Positions 36,099 through 44,977 of a stretch of DNA of 64,000 nt are shown here, one piece after another. This DNA comes from Streptomyces sulphureus DSM 40104 (GTDB lineage: Bacteria > Actinomycetota > Actinomycetes > Streptomycetales > Streptomycetaceae). A program made the position numbers and the translations under genes. The notes beneath the pieces were generated by a model. That model did not search any database, had not been told where the DNA came from, and saw nothing but the letters and a program-made list of their open reading frames with translations. Position 1 is the stretch's first letter. Each line of letters opens with the position of its first letter. Location: positions 248,001 to 312,000 of the forward strand of contig NZ_KB905818.1 in the NCBI RefSeq assembly GCF_000381025.1. Reading direction: 5' to 3'.

Positions 36099-37175
36099 GT
36101 GAACTCCCACCCCGCCGACGGCGCCGCGCCGTCCCTCCGACCCAGTCCCGCCGCGGACTCCGCGTTCCTGCGCGCCTGCCGGCGGGAGCCGGTTCCGCAC
36201 ACCCCCGTGTGGTTCATGCGGCAGGCAGGCCGCTCGCTCCCCGAGTACCGGAAGGTCCGGGAGGGCACGGCGATGCTGGAGGCGTGCATGCGGCCCGACC
36301 TCGTTGCGGAGATCACCCTCCAGCCCGTGCGGCGGCACGGTGTGGACGCGGCGATCTACTTCAGTGACATCGTCGTCCCGCTCAAGGCGATCGGCATCGA
36401 CCTCGAGATCAAGCCGGGCGTCGGCCCCGTCGTCGAGCAGCCGATCAGGACGCGGGCCGACCTGGAGCGGCTCCGTCCGCTCGAGCCCGACGACGTCTCC
36501 TACGTCGCCGAAGCCGTGCGCATCCTGCGGAGCGAGCTGGGCACGACGCCGCTGATCGGCTTCGCCGGCGCCCCGTTCACCCTCGCCAGCTACCTCGTCG
36601 AGGGCGGGCCCTCCCGCAACCACGAGCACACCAAGGCGCTGATGTACGGCGACCCGCAGCTATGGGCCGACCTTCTCGACCGCCTCGCCGGGATCACCTC
36701 CGCTTTCCTCTCCGTCCAGATCGAGGCGGGCGCCGACGCGGTGCAGCTCTTCGACTCCTGGGTGGGCGCGCTCTCCCTGCACGACTACCGCCGCCGCGTC
36801 CAGCCGCACTCGGCGCAGGTCTTCTCGGCCGTCGCCGAGTACGGGGTCCCCCGTATCCATTTCGGTGTCGGCACCGGCGAACTCCTCGGCGCGATGGGCG
36901 AGGCGGGGGCCGACCTCGTCGGGGTCGACTGGCGGGTTCCGCTCGACGAGGCGGCACGGCGCATCGGCGCGGGCAAGGCGGTGCAGGGCAACCTCGACCC
37001 CGCGGTGCTCTTCGCGCCGGGCGAGGTCGTCGCGGAGCAGGCCGACCGGATTCTCGCCGAGGCCGCCGGGTTGGAGGGGCACGTCTTCAACCTCGGCCAC
37101 GGCGTCCTCCCGCAGACGGACCCGGACGCGCTCACCCGACTCGTCGAGCACGTGCACGAGCGCTCGGCGTCCTGA
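36099..37175 (+). CDS. hemE: Uroporphyrinogen decarboxylase
   Basis: The 358-residue enzyme converts uroporphyrinogen III to coproporphyrinogen III. Signature motifs are PVWFMRQAGRSLPEYRKVRE (about 36-55), the catalytic-Asp stretch IYFSDIVVPLKAIGIDLEIK, GFAGAPFTLASYLVEGGPS and FNLGHGVLPQTDPD at the end. The GTG start at 36099 gives the usual length. It opens the haem block: hemE, then hemY and hemQ about 1.5 kb on, with a flavoprotein gene on the other strand between them. Confidence 0.96.
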   Translation: MNSHPADGAAPSLRPSPAADSAFLRACRREPVPHTPVWFMRQAGRSLPEYRKVREGTAMLEACMRPDLVAEITLQPVRRHGVDAAIYFSDIVVPLKAIGIDLEIKPGVGPVVEQPIRTRADLERLRPLEPDDVSYVAEAVRILRSELGTTPLIGFAGAPFTLASYLVEGGPSRNHEHTKALMYGDPQLWADLLDRLAGITSAFLSVQIEAGADAVQLFDSWVGALSLHDYRRRVQPHSAQVFSAVAEYGVPRIHFGVGTGELLGAMGEAGADLVGVDWRVPLDEAARRIGAGKAVQGNLDPAVLFAPGEVVAEQADRILAEAAGLEGHVFNLGHGVLPQTDPDALTRLVEHVHERSAS

Positions 37176-37181
37176 GGCCGC

Positions 37182-38600
37182 CTACCCGCTGCGGCCGGGC
37201 GCCTGCCCGGCCCGCACCGCCGCCGTCGCCTTGCGTGCCGCGATGAGCACCGGGTCCCAGACGGGCGAGAAGGGCGGCGCATAGCCGAGGTCGAGGGCGG
37301 TCATCTGCTCGACGGTCATGCCCGCGGTGAGCGCGACGGCTGCGACGTCGACGCGCTTGCCCGCGCCCTCCCTGCCGACGATCTGCACCCCGAGGAGCCG
37401 CCCCGACCGCCGCTCGGCAAGCATCTTCACGCGCATCGGGCGTGCCCCGGGGTAGTACCCGGCCCGGCTCGTCGACTCCACCGTCACGGTCTCGAACTGA
37501 AGCCCGACGTCGGCCGCCTGGCGCTCCAGCAGCCCCGTACGCGCGATCTCCAGGTCGCAGACCTTGCTCACCGCCGTGCCGACGACGCCGGGGAAGGTCG
37601 CGTAGTCGCCGCCGACGTTGCTGCCGACGACCTGTCCCTGCTTGTTGGCGTGGGTACCGAGCGGTAGGTGACGCTGGCGTCCGGAGACGAGGTCGAGCAC
37701 CTCGACGCAGTCGCCGGCCGACCACACGTTCCCGTACCCCTCGACCCGCATCGACAGGTCCGTCAGGATGCCGCCGTGCTCGCCGACGGGCATGCCCGCG
37801 CGCTTCGCCACCCCCGCCTCCGGCCGTACGCCGAGCCCCAGCACGACCACGTCGGCCGGGTACTCCCGCTCCGCGGTGGCCACGGCGCACGCCCGCCCCT
37901 CCGCGTCGGTGACGATGCCGGTCACCTCGGCACCCCTGACCGTCTCGATGCCGAAGCCCTCCATCGCCTCGCCGACGAGTGCGCCCATGTCCGGATCGAG
38001 GGTCGCCATCGGCTGCGGCTTGCGGTCGACGAGCGTCACCCGGTACCCGCGGTGGACCATCGCCTCGGCCATCTCGACGCCGATGTACCCGCCGCCGACG
38101 ACCACGGCACGGCGCCCGCCCTCCGGACGCGGCCTGCGCTCCTGCTGCTCCAGGCCGTCGAGGAGCGCCTGCCCGTCGTCGAGCGTCTGCACGCCGAAGA
38201 CGCCGGGCGCCTCGATGCCCTCGAGCGGCGGGCGCAGGGGCCTGGCCCCGGTCGCGACCACGAGCGCGTCGTACTCCGTCCACGCGCCGCCTTCCGTGCC
38301 GGGCGCGGCGGTCCGCACCCGCTGCCGGTCGGTGTCGATCTCCGTGACCTCGGTGTGCAGGCGCAGGTCGATGCCGCGCTCGCGGTGCTCGTCGGCGGTC
38401 CGCGCGATGAGCGCGTCCGGTCCGTCGACGAGCCCTCCGGCCCAGTACGGGATGCCGCAGGCCGAGTACGAGGTGAACCGTCCCCGCTCGAACGCGACGA
38501 TCTCCAACTCGTCCTCGCCGCGCAGCCGTCGGGCCTGCGACGCCGCTGCCATGCCCGCGGCGTCCCCGCCGACGACGACCATCCGCTCCCTGCCCGCCAT
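37182..38600 (-). CDS. FAD-dependent pyridine nucleotide-disulfide oxidoreductase, CoA-disulfide reductase-like
   Basis: The 472-residue flavoprotein has an FAD motif VVVGGDAAGMAAASQARRLR (8-27), the active-site cysteine C48 in FTSYSACGIPYW, a second dinucleotide motif VVVGGGYIGVEMAEAMVHRG, the GNVWSAGDCVEV motif and a C-terminal dimerisation domain. The single cysteine in SYSxCGIPY groups it with CoA-disulfide reductases and NADH/persulfide oxidases rather than CxxxxC disulfide reductases. There is no rhodanese domain. It is convergent with hemE (6 bp between ends) and divergent from hemY. Its exact substrate is uncertain. Confidence 0.88.
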   Translation of the reverse strand: MAGRERMVVVGGDAAGMAAASQARRLRGEDELEIVAFERGRFTSYSACGIPYWAGGLVDGPDALIARTADEHRERGIDLRLHTEVTEIDTDRQRVRTAAPGTEGGAWTEYDALVVATGARPLRPPLEGIEAPGVFGVQTLDDGQALLDGLEQQERRPRPEGGRRAVVVGGGYIGVEMAEAMVHRGYRVTLVDRKPQPMATLDPDMGALVGEAMEGFGIETVRGAEVTGIVTDAEGRACAVATAEREYPADVVVLGLGVRPEAGVAKRAGMPVGEHGGILTDLSMRVEGYGNVWSAGDCVEVLDLVSGRQRHLPLGTHANKQGQVVGSNVGGDYATFPGVVGTAVSKVCDLEIARTGLLERQAADVGLQFETVTVESTSRAGYYPGARPMRVKMLAERRSGRLLGVQIVGREGAGKRVDVAAVALTAGMTVEQMTALDLGYAPPFSPVWDPVLIAARKATAAVRAGQAPGRSG

Positions 38601-38706
38601 CGAGGGCGCTCCCTTCGCGTGGGTGTCCGTAGGGCGAGTCTGCCTCACGGGCGCCGTGCGGAGGCCGGGCGCCGGGCGCGGGACGGCGTCTGGAAGACTG
38701 CGGCAC

Positions 38707-40143
38707 ATGCACGTTCTTGTCATCGGAGGCGGCATTTCGGGCCTCGCCGCTGCCCACAGACTCAGCTCGCGGGGCGTGCGCACCACCGTGCTCGAAGCCT
38801 CGTCGCGCGTCGGCGGGAAGGTGCAGGCCGGCTCCGTCGCGGGCGCCGCGGCCGTCGACCTCGGCGCCGAGTCGATGCTGGCGCGCCGCCCCGAGGCCGT
38901 CGAACTCGCCCGCGCCGCGGGGCTCGGCGAGGACCTCACCGCTCCCGACGTCACCGGCGGAGCCCTGTGGAACCGCGGCGAGATCCGCCCGATGCCGAAG
39001 GGCCACGTGATGGGCGTACCGGGCGACGCCGAGGCGCTGCGCGGCATCGTCTCGCCCGAGGGCCTCGCCCGGATCGCGGAGGACGAGCGGCTGCCGCGGA
39101 CCGAGCTCGGTGAGGACGCGGCGATCGGTGAGTACGTAGCGGCACGGCTCGGCCGGGAGGTCGTCGACCGGCTCGTCGAGCCGCTCCTCGGCGGCGTGTA
39201 CGCGGGCGACGCGTACCGCATCTCGATGCGTGCGGCCGTCCCGCAGCTCTACGAGGCCGCCAGGCAGGAGCCGTCGCTCCTCGCCGCGGTGCGCGCCGTG
39301 CAGCGCGAGAGCCGTCGTGCGGCCGAGCGTGCCGAGGGGGAGCAGCCGCCCGCCTTCCTCGGTGTCAGGGGCGGGCTCGGACGGCTGCCGCAGGCGGTCG
39401 CCGACGCCTGCCGAGCGGCCGGTGCCGAGGTCAGGACCGGGACGCGAGTCCGGCGCCTGGAGCGGGCCGCCGACGGCTGGGGCGCGGTCGTGGAGGGGCC
39501 CGAGGGAGAGCGGAGCCTCACCGCGGACGCCGTCGTCGTCGCCGTCCCCGCGCCCGCGGCCGCCGAGCTGCTGCGGGCGGAATCACCGGGCGCCGCAGTT
39601 GAGTTGGCGGCGTTCGAGTACGCCTCGATGGCGCTCGTGACCATGGCGTTCCGCCGCAGCGAGGTGTCGTTGCCCGGGGGGAGCGGCTTCCTCGTGCCGC
39701 CGGTTGAGGGCCGTTCCATCAAGGCGGCGACGTTCTCGGGGAGCAAGTGGCGCTGGGTCGCCGAGCAGGCGCCCGAGCTGACGCTCGTGCGCACCTCGCT
39801 CGGCAGGTACGGCGAGGAGCGCGTGCTGGAGCGTGACGACGCAGAACTCGCCGCCCTCGCCCGCACCGACCTGGCCGCCGCCGCGGGGATCACGGCCGAG
39901 CCGGTCGACACCCTTGTGACGCGCTGGGACGCGGGCCTTCCGCAGTACCCTTCGGGCCATCCGGCCCGGGTCGGACGCATCCGCGCGGCGCTAGGCTCGG
40001 TGCCGCGACTCGCGCTGTGCGGCGCCGCGTTGGACGGGGTCGGCATCCCGGCCTGCGTGGCGAGCGGCCGCAGCGCGGCCGACCAGGCCCTCGCGGAAGC
40101 GGGGGAGAGCAGCAAGCGAGAAGGACGAGAGAGCCATGTCTGA
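38707..40143 (+). CDS. hemY: Protoporphyrinogen/coproporphyrinogen III oxidase (HemY/CgoX)
   Basis: The 478-residue flavoprotein starts with the FAD-binding MHVLVIGGGISGLAAAHRLS and has VDLGAESMLARRPEAVELAR, YAGDAYRISMRAAVPQLYEA and a final LALCGAALDGVGIPACVASG. Because hemQ follows immediately, it should act in the coproporphyrin route: it oxidises coproporphyrinogen III to coproporphyrin III (CgoX). Its stop overlaps hemQ by 8 bp, so the two are coupled. The ATG is within 110 bp of the divergent flavoprotein gene. Confidence 0.95.
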   Translation: MHVLVIGGGISGLAAAHRLSSRGVRTTVLEASSRVGGKVQAGSVAGAAAVDLGAESMLARRPEAVELARAAGLGEDLTAPDVTGGALWNRGEIRPMPKGHVMGVPGDAEALRGIVSPEGLARIAEDERLPRTELGEDAAIGEYVAARLGREVVDRLVEPLLGGVYAGDAYRISMRAAVPQLYEAARQEPSLLAAVRAVQRESRRAAERAEGEQPPAFLGVRGGLGRLPQAVADACRAAGAEVRTGTRVRRLERAADGWGAVVEGPEGERSLTADAVVVAVPAPAAAELLRAESPGAAVELAAFEYASMALVTMAFRRSEVSLPGGSGFLVPPVEGRSIKAATFSGSKWRWVAEQAPELTLVRTSLGRYGEERVLERDDAELAALARTDLAAAAGITAEPVDTLVTRWDAGLPQYPSGHPARVGRIRAALGSVPRLALCGAALDGVGIPACVASGRSAADQALAEAGESSKREGRESHV

Positions 40144-40864
40144 CGACGCGGGCAACCGCCCCGAGGCGGAGAAGAGCCCGGGCAAGCGGGCGAAGGACCT
40201 CAACGAGGTCATCCGCTACACCATGTGGTCGGTCTTCCGGCTGCGGGAACCGCTCCCCGAGGACCGCAAGGCGCTCGCCGAGGAGGTGGCGGAGCTCTTC
40301 GCCGAGCTCGACGCCGCCGACACCACGGTCCGCGGCACCTACGACGTCTCCGGACTGCGCGCCGACGCGGACCTGATGATCTGGTGGCACGCCGAGACCG
40401 CCGACGCGCTCCAGGACGCCTACAACCGCTTCCGCCGCACGGGGCTCGGACGGCTGCTCGACCCGGTCTGGTCGAACATGGCGCTCCACCGCCCCGCGGA
40501 GTTCAACAAGTCCCACATCCCGGCGTTCCTCGCGGACGAGGAGCCGCGCGCCTACGTCAGCGTCTACCCGTTCGTGCGCTCCTACGAGTGGTACCTGCTC
40601 CCCGACGACGAGCGGCGCACGATGCTCGCCGACCACGGGAAGATGGCGCGGGGCTTCCCCGACGTACGCGCCAACACGGTGCCGGCGTTCTCGCTCGGCG
40701 ACTACGAGTGGATGCTCGCCTTCGAGGCCGACGACCTTTACCGCATCGTCGACCTCATGCGCCACCTCCGCGGCTCGGAGGCCCGCAGGCACGTCCGCGA
40801 GGAGACGCCCTTCTACACCGGGCGCCGCAAGCCGATCGGCGAACTCCTCGACCAGCTCGCCTGA
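40136..40864 (+). CDS. hemQ: Coproheme decarboxylase HemQ (chlorite dismutase family)
   Basis: The 242-residue enzyme converts iron-coproporphyrin III to haem b by two oxidative decarboxylations. Key residues by comparison with the Firmicute enzymes are Y144 in VYPFVRSYEWY (radical tyrosine) and H167 in LADHGKMARGF (axial ligand). DLNEVIRYTMWSVFRLREPL is the actinobacterial N-terminus. The start overlaps the hemY end. A hairpin inside the convergent gene end (40886-40907) probably terminates this transcript. Confidence 0.96.
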   Translation: MSDDAGNRPEAEKSPGKRAKDLNEVIRYTMWSVFRLREPLPEDRKALAEEVAELFAELDAADTTVRGTYDVSGLRADADLMIWWHAETADALQDAYNRFRRTGLGRLLDPVWSNMALHRPAEFNKSHIPAFLADEEPRAYVSVYPFVRSYEWYLLPDDERRTMLADHGKMARGFPDVRANTVPAFSLGDYEWMLAFEADDLYRIVDLMRHLRGSEARRHVREETPFYTGRRKPIGELLDQLA

Positions 40865-40877
40865 CGCGGGGGGCGGC

Positions 40878-41222
40878 TCACGGCTCGCCCCCGCTGGAGC
40901 GGGGGCGGCGGCTCAACTCCTCCTCGACGGGAGGCTTCGGCACGTCCCGCAGGTGTCCGGAGAGGCCGTGCTTGCCGCCCCCGCGTAGCTGGTCGTTGCG
41001 CTGGGCCTTGCTGTGGTCGAGGTCCGAGTCGACGGGCAGCCGAACCGAGCGCGCCACGTCCTCGCGGTTGTCGTACTCGACGGGCGGGAGCGCCTGCAAC
41101 GCCTGGAGGACCTGGTCCCTCGCGTCCGCCGCCTGTGCGACTGCGACGAGCTGGTCCTTCGTGGCGGGGAAATCGGCGTCCTGAATGGCGTCCATCACCT
41201 GTGCCATGTCGGTGTCGGCCAT
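40878..41222 (-). CDS. DUF2795 domain protein
   Basis: This 114-residue small soluble protein has a DUF2795 domain (about 5-65: AQVMDAIQDADFPATKDQLV, VLQALQALPPVEYDNREDVA) and a charged, probably flexible tail. The function of the family is unknown. The ATG at 41222 has GAGGAGG 6 nt upstream; a GTG one codon earlier is possible. The last codons (about 110 of 114) form part of a strong hairpin used by convergent hemQ. Confidence 0.85.
   Translation of the reverse strand: MADTDMAQVMDAIQDADFPATKDQLVAVAQAADARDQVLQALQALPPVEYDNREDVARSVRLPVDSDLDHSKAQRNDQLRGGGKHGLSGHLRDVPKPPVEEELSRRPRSSGGEP
40886..40907 (+). terminator. Terminator of hemYQ inside the end of the convergent gene
   Basis: CGCCCCCGCT (40886-40895) pairs with AGCGGGGGCG (40898-40907) over 9-10 bp with a minimal loop. 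It lies 22 bp after the hemQ stop and within the coding 3' end of the DUF2795 gene on the other strand. Confidence 0.65.
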
Positions 41223-41343
41223 CACACGCCTCCTCGTTCCGGCGCACGGACGGCACCGCGCGCCGACCGCTCGTGCGCCCCGGGTGCTCCCGCGCGGGCC
41301 TCCCCAAACGAAGCGCCCCGGAGCGTGCGGAGCGCCGCGGAGG

Positions 41344-42924
41344 TCAGGCCCCCGGTCGGGGTGCGGGCCGGCCCTCGCACTCGGCGCGCATCCCCGGCGT
41401 CCTGCCGTCGAGGAGGTAGGCGGCGAGGTGTCGGTCGACGCAGGCGTTGCCGCCCGCGACCCCGTGCGTACCGGAGCCGGCCTCGGTGACGAGGGAGGAG
41501 CCCGGCAGCCTCCGCTGCGTCTCGAGCGCGCCGGCGTACGGCGTCGCGGCGTCCCGCGTCCCGGCGAGGAGGAGGACGCCGGGGAGTTGGCCGGGGTCGG
41601 TGCCGACGTGCGGGGGGCCGGTGCGCGGAGTGGTCGGCCAGTAGGCGCAGGGCAGGTTCATCCAGGTGTTCTCCCAACTGGAGAACGGCGCCACCGCGTC
41701 CGAGGCCGTGGTGTCGCGGTCCCACCTCGACCAGTCGCGGGGCCAGCGCGCGTCGGCGCACTCGACGGCGTTGTAGACGGCCTGCCCGTTCTCGTCCTCG
41801 ACCGCGCGCGCCGGGTCGGGCGCCGCAAGCGCCTCCAGCGGCCCGGGCCGCCCCTTGCGGAACTCCGCGAGTGCTTCTGCGTGTTCGGCCCAGACGGAGT
41901 CGGCGTACCCGGTCTGGAGGTAGGCGGCGAGCAGCTCCTTGGGGCCGACCTCGCCGCCGGCCGGCTTCTTCCCGACGGCGTCGCGAACCTCGTCGAAGGA
42001 CCGCTGCACCTGCTGCGCGTCGCGGCCGAGCCCGTAGCTCCGGTGGTGCTTCGCCGCCCAGCGCTTCCAGTCCTTCCAGCGCTGCTCGAAGGCGGCGTTC
42101 TGGCGGAGGTTGGAGCGGTACCAGATGTTCGAGGGCGTGGGGTCGACGACGCTGTCGAGGACGAGGCGGTGGACGTGGCCGGGGAAGAGGCTGGCGTAGA
42201 CGGCGCCGAGGTAGGTGCCGTAGGAGACGCCGAAGAAGGAGAGCTTCCGTTCGCCGAGGGCGGCCCTGAGGACGTCGAGGTCGCGGGCGTTCTCCTCGGT
42301 CGTGTAGTGCGCGAGCCGCGTGCCCTGCGCCTTCGCGCATCCCTTCGCGTAGGAAGCGGCGTGCTCCTTCCGCTGCTCCTTGTACTCGGCCGAGGGGCGG
42401 CGGGGCGAGGGGTTCGGCGCGGCGGTGAACTGCTTCGGGTCCTGGCAGCTGAGCGGCGCCGAGCGGCCGACGCCGCGGGGCGCGTAACCGACCAGGTCCC
42501 AGCGGCGGTTGAGCTTCTTCCAGACGCCGCCGAGGACGTCCCCGTAGAGCGCGAACCGCATGCCGCTCGCGCCGGGGCCTCCGGGGTTGTAGACGAGCGA
42601 GCCGAGCCGCGTGCCCTTCCCCTCGGTCGGCTGCGCGCGCTTCCTGCTGACGGTGAGGTCGATGTGCTCGCCCTGCGGCTGGGTGTAGTCGACGGGTACG
42701 CGCACGGTGCCGCACTCGGCGGGCGCCGGCAGGTGCTCGCGCGGCGGGCACTCCTTCCAGTCGACGCCCGCTGCCGCGGCCTCGGCCGCTGCGACGGCGG
42801 TGCCCTGCTCCGCGGTGGTGGCCGCAGGCCGGGACTGGTCGGCGGCGGCGGGGGTGCCGGTCGCCAGGGTCGCGGCCGTCAGCGCCAGGGCGCCGAGGGT
42901 TCCGTGGATCGCTGCTGCGCGCAC
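41344..42924 (-). CDS. Secreted alpha/beta-hydrolase, TAP-type (tripeptidyl aminopeptidase-like)
   Basis: The 526-residue protein has a Sec signal peptide (IHGTLGALALTAATLATGTP, then AAA) and an alpha/beta-hydrolase fold: the oxyanion loop VYNPGGPGASGMRF (about 111), nucleophile elbow GVSYGTYLGAVYASLF (serine about 236), the TAP-like C-terminal domain with Asp in LLLAGTRDAATPYAGALE and His in GSGTHGVAGGNACVD. Members are Streptomyces exported tripeptidyl aminopeptidases and related hydrolases. The substrate is inferred. It stands alone between DUF2795 and a membrane protein gene. Confidence 0.9.
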   Translation of the reverse strand: MRAAAIHGTLGALALTAATLATGTPAAADQSRPAATTAEQGTAVAAAEAAAAGVDWKECPPREHLPAPAECGTVRVPVDYTQPQGEHIDLTVSRKRAQPTEGKGTRLGSLVYNPGGPGASGMRFALYGDVLGGVWKKLNRRWDLVGYAPRGVGRSAPLSCQDPKQFTAAPNPSPRRPSAEYKEQRKEHAASYAKGCAKAQGTRLAHYTTEENARDLDVLRAALGERKLSFFGVSYGTYLGAVYASLFPGHVHRLVLDSVVDPTPSNIWYRSNLRQNAAFEQRWKDWKRWAAKHHRSYGLGRDAQQVQRSFDEVRDAVGKKPAGGEVGPKELLAAYLQTGYADSVWAEHAEALAEFRKGRPGPLEALAAPDPARAVEDENGQAVYNAVECADARWPRDWSRWDRDTTASDAVAPFSSWENTWMNLPCAYWPTTPRTGPPHVGTDPGQLPGVLLLAGTRDAATPYAGALETQRRLPGSSLVTEAGSGTHGVAGGNACVDRHLAAYLLDGRTPGMRAECEGRPAPRPGA

Positions 42925-43032
42925 TGAGTCTCCTCGTCCGAAGGGAACCGCTCGAACCGGGTGTTGCGCCCGATAAGGATGCTCAGCGCATTGGCTGATG
43001 AGGTAAAGGACGTATCCGCGGTGTGGTGGCCA

Positions 43033-43809
43033 TTACCCCCGAAGCGGGGACGGGTCGCCGCCGAGCGCCGCACGCAGGTGCGGTTCGGGGAGCGTGGAGG
43101 GGCCCAGGTGCGCGAAGGCGGTGAGGCCGGTCGACTCGTCGCCGGGGGCCGGCGTGAGCGGGGACGAGGTGCGGACGAGGCGGAGGCCCGCGGGGGAGGC
43201 CCAGCGGGCGAGCGGCCTGACCTCCACGTGCGCTATCGCCATGCAGCCGAGGCTCAGCACCAGGGGGAGCAGGAACCAGGCGGCCACCGAGCCGGTGTCG
43301 GCGCCGTCGCCCGCGGCGACGGCCTCCGCCGCGACGCCCGTACCGAGGACGATCAGCGTCGCCCTGCGCACCTGGTCGAGCGCGGCGGTGACCGAGTCGC
43401 GCAGTGCGGGCGGCACGGCGAGGCCGACCGCGGCGAGCTGTTCGCCGATCCTGCGCACCGGCTCGGCCGCGGCCAGGGCCGCCCGCACCCGCGCGACCGA
43501 CGACTGGCCGCCGGGGCCGCCCAACCGCTCGATCAGCGACTCCTCCACGGGATCGTGCGGGTCGGGGTCGACGACCGTGGCCCATCCCGTGTGCGCGACG
43601 AGCACCCGCCGACGCCGGGCCATCGAGACGAGCGCGACCTCCGCCACGCGGTCGGGTCCGCCGCAGAGATAGGCCGTCTCGTAGAGGCTGAGCGCGCGGC
43701 CCTGCGCGGGGACGGTCTCCGGCCGGTCGGCTGCTGCTGACACCCGGCACAGGCGCGCGCAGCTCAGCAGGGCGGCGATCCAGGCCAGGACGAGGAGTGG
43801 CACCCACAT
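43033..43809 (-). CDS. TIGR04222 domain-containing membrane protein
   Basis: The 258-residue protein has one N-terminal span (MWVPLLVLAWIAALLSCARL), the family sequence ALSLYETAYLCGGPDRVAEV then LVSMARRRRVLV, and two further spans at about 157-197 (LIVLGTGVAAEAVAAG; AAWFLLPLVLSLGCMAIAHV). TIGR04222 proteins are actinobacterial membrane proteins of unknown function. This copy lacks the low-complexity or Cys-rich tail seen in many of them. Neighbours give no hint. Confidence 0.8.
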   Translation of the reverse strand: MWVPLLVLAWIAALLSCARLCRVSAAADRPETVPAQGRALSLYETAYLCGGPDRVAEVALVSMARRRRVLVAHTGWATVVDPDPHDPVEESLIERLGGPGGQSSVARVRAALAAAEPVRRIGEQLAAVGLAVPPALRDSVTAALDQVRRATLIVLGTGVAAEAVAAGDGADTGSVAAWFLLPLVLSLGCMAIAHVEVRPLARWASPAGLRLVRTSSPLTPAPGDESTGLTAFAHLGPSTLPEPHLRAALGGDPSPLRG

Positions 43810-43912
43810 GAACGAGAGTTCTAGTACCGGGCGCCCGTGTTCGCCAGCGTTGTGCCGGAATCCGGACGATTTTCGGCCGCAACACCGTTGCGGGTACGGG
43901 CGGTCGGCGTGC

Positions 43913-44680
43913 CTAGCGGAAGGCCGGGTGCTCCGCGGCTGCGGTGCAGGAGCCCGGCGACACCTCGGTGAACCCGGCGTCGCGGACGACGGGCAGGCGT
44001 CCTCCGGTGAGCGCCGCCCACTGCGCGGCGCCGTGCGCGGAGCGGACGGCGAGCGGGAAGCCGGTGGTCGCCCACTCCTCCCGCGCCCGGTGGTCCAGCG
44101 CCCACCAGGCGAGCTGCGCGGCGTGCCCGGCCTGCGCCATCGCCTTGCCCGCCGTCATCTCCAATGTGGGGTTGAGCCACAGGACGGGAGTGCCGGTCGC
44201 GGGCGGCGGGGGCGGCTGCGGGTCCTCGAAGTCGGTGCCCGAGACCTGGAGTCGGGCGAGGTCCTTCGGCCAGGCGCCCACGGGTACGGGCGGGAAGACC
44301 CGCACCTGCGCCGGCGCGTGCTCCTCGGGTGTGCCGGGGCCGCCGGTGCCGGGCGGCGGCTGCGCGGGCGAGCCCGTCGCGGTGAGCCCCGGGAGTGCGG
44401 AGGCCCTGCGCCACTCGGCGCCGCGCGCCCGGCGGACGACCTTGCGGATGGCGCGCTCTTCCCAGAGCAGCACGCGCTTGTGCCACTCGCCCGTCTCCTC
44501 GGTGGTGCGCGGATCGGCGAGGAGGCCGAGCACCGCCCGCGCCGCGGTCTCCATCGCGTCGGTGCGGGTCGGCGGGGCCGAGCGCTCCAAGCGGATGACG
44601 AGGGGGAGGGCGTACTCGGTCGCCGGGTCGTCGGCCGCGTCGTCGTCCGCAGGGGGCAAGGGGCTTTCTGAGTCGTTCAC
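43913..44680 (-). CDS. Peptidyl-tRNA hydrolase PTH2-like protein
   Basis: The C-terminal third of this 255-residue protein matches the PTH2 fold: TLEMTAGKAMAQAGHAAQLA (about 172-191, the catalytic K/H region), GFPLAVRSAHGAAQW and the closing PVVRDAGFTEVSPGSCTAAA (T and PGS typical). The first ~165 residues are an actinobacterial extension with acidic and proline-rich stretches. PTH2 frees tRNA from stalled peptidyl-tRNA; bacterial copies like this may have another role because a Pth1 enzyme usually exists. The GTG start has no obvious ribosome binding site. Confidence 0.78.
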   Translation of the reverse strand: MNDSESPLPPADDDAADDPATEYALPLVIRLERSAPPTRTDAMETAARAVLGLLADPRTTEETGEWHKRVLLWEERAIRKVVRRARGAEWRRASALPGLTATGSPAQPPPGTGGPGTPEEHAPAQVRVFPPVPVGAWPKDLARLQVSGTDFEDPQPPPPPATGTPVLWLNPTLEMTAGKAMAQAGHAAQLAWWALDHRAREEWATTGFPLAVRSAHGAAQWAALTGGRLPVVRDAGFTEVSPGSCTAAAEHPAFR

Positions 44681-44739
44681 GCGTCCAGTCTGCCAGCAGG
44701 GGCGCGGTGGGGTTCGCCGACCGCGGCCCCTGCCTCGGC

Positions 44740-44935
44740 ACCGACAACCCGGGTCCCGTGGACACCGGTTACCTCACCGAGGAGGTGTGGCGGACGGTGG
44801 CGCCCCGGGCGGCCGCTACGGGGGAGCCGGACGACCCGGCACGCCTCCTCGCATGGCTGGTGAGCGACGAGGCGCGCCGGGCCACCGGGCAAGTGCACGC
44901 CATCGAGGGCGGGTTCGGGCGCTACCGCCCTCGCG
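44740..44935 (+). pseudogene. SDR oxidoreductase, C-terminal remnant
   Basis: The plus-strand frame contains NPGPVDTGYLTEEVWRTVAP then GEPDDPARLLAWLVSDEARR and ATGQVHAIEGGF. That is the last ~60 residues of a short-chain dehydrogenase (3-oxoacyl-ACP reductase type): the P-G segment, the D-P-A-x-L-x-x-L-x-S helix and the T-G-Q-x-x-x-x-x-G-G-F ending. The NAD site and catalytic S-Y-K are absent, and the frame runs past the normal end. It is a truncated gene between two leftward genes. Confidence 0.65.
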
Positions 44936-44977
44936 GCGGGCGAACTTCCGCGCCGGCGACGGGACTTCCCCGCGGGC

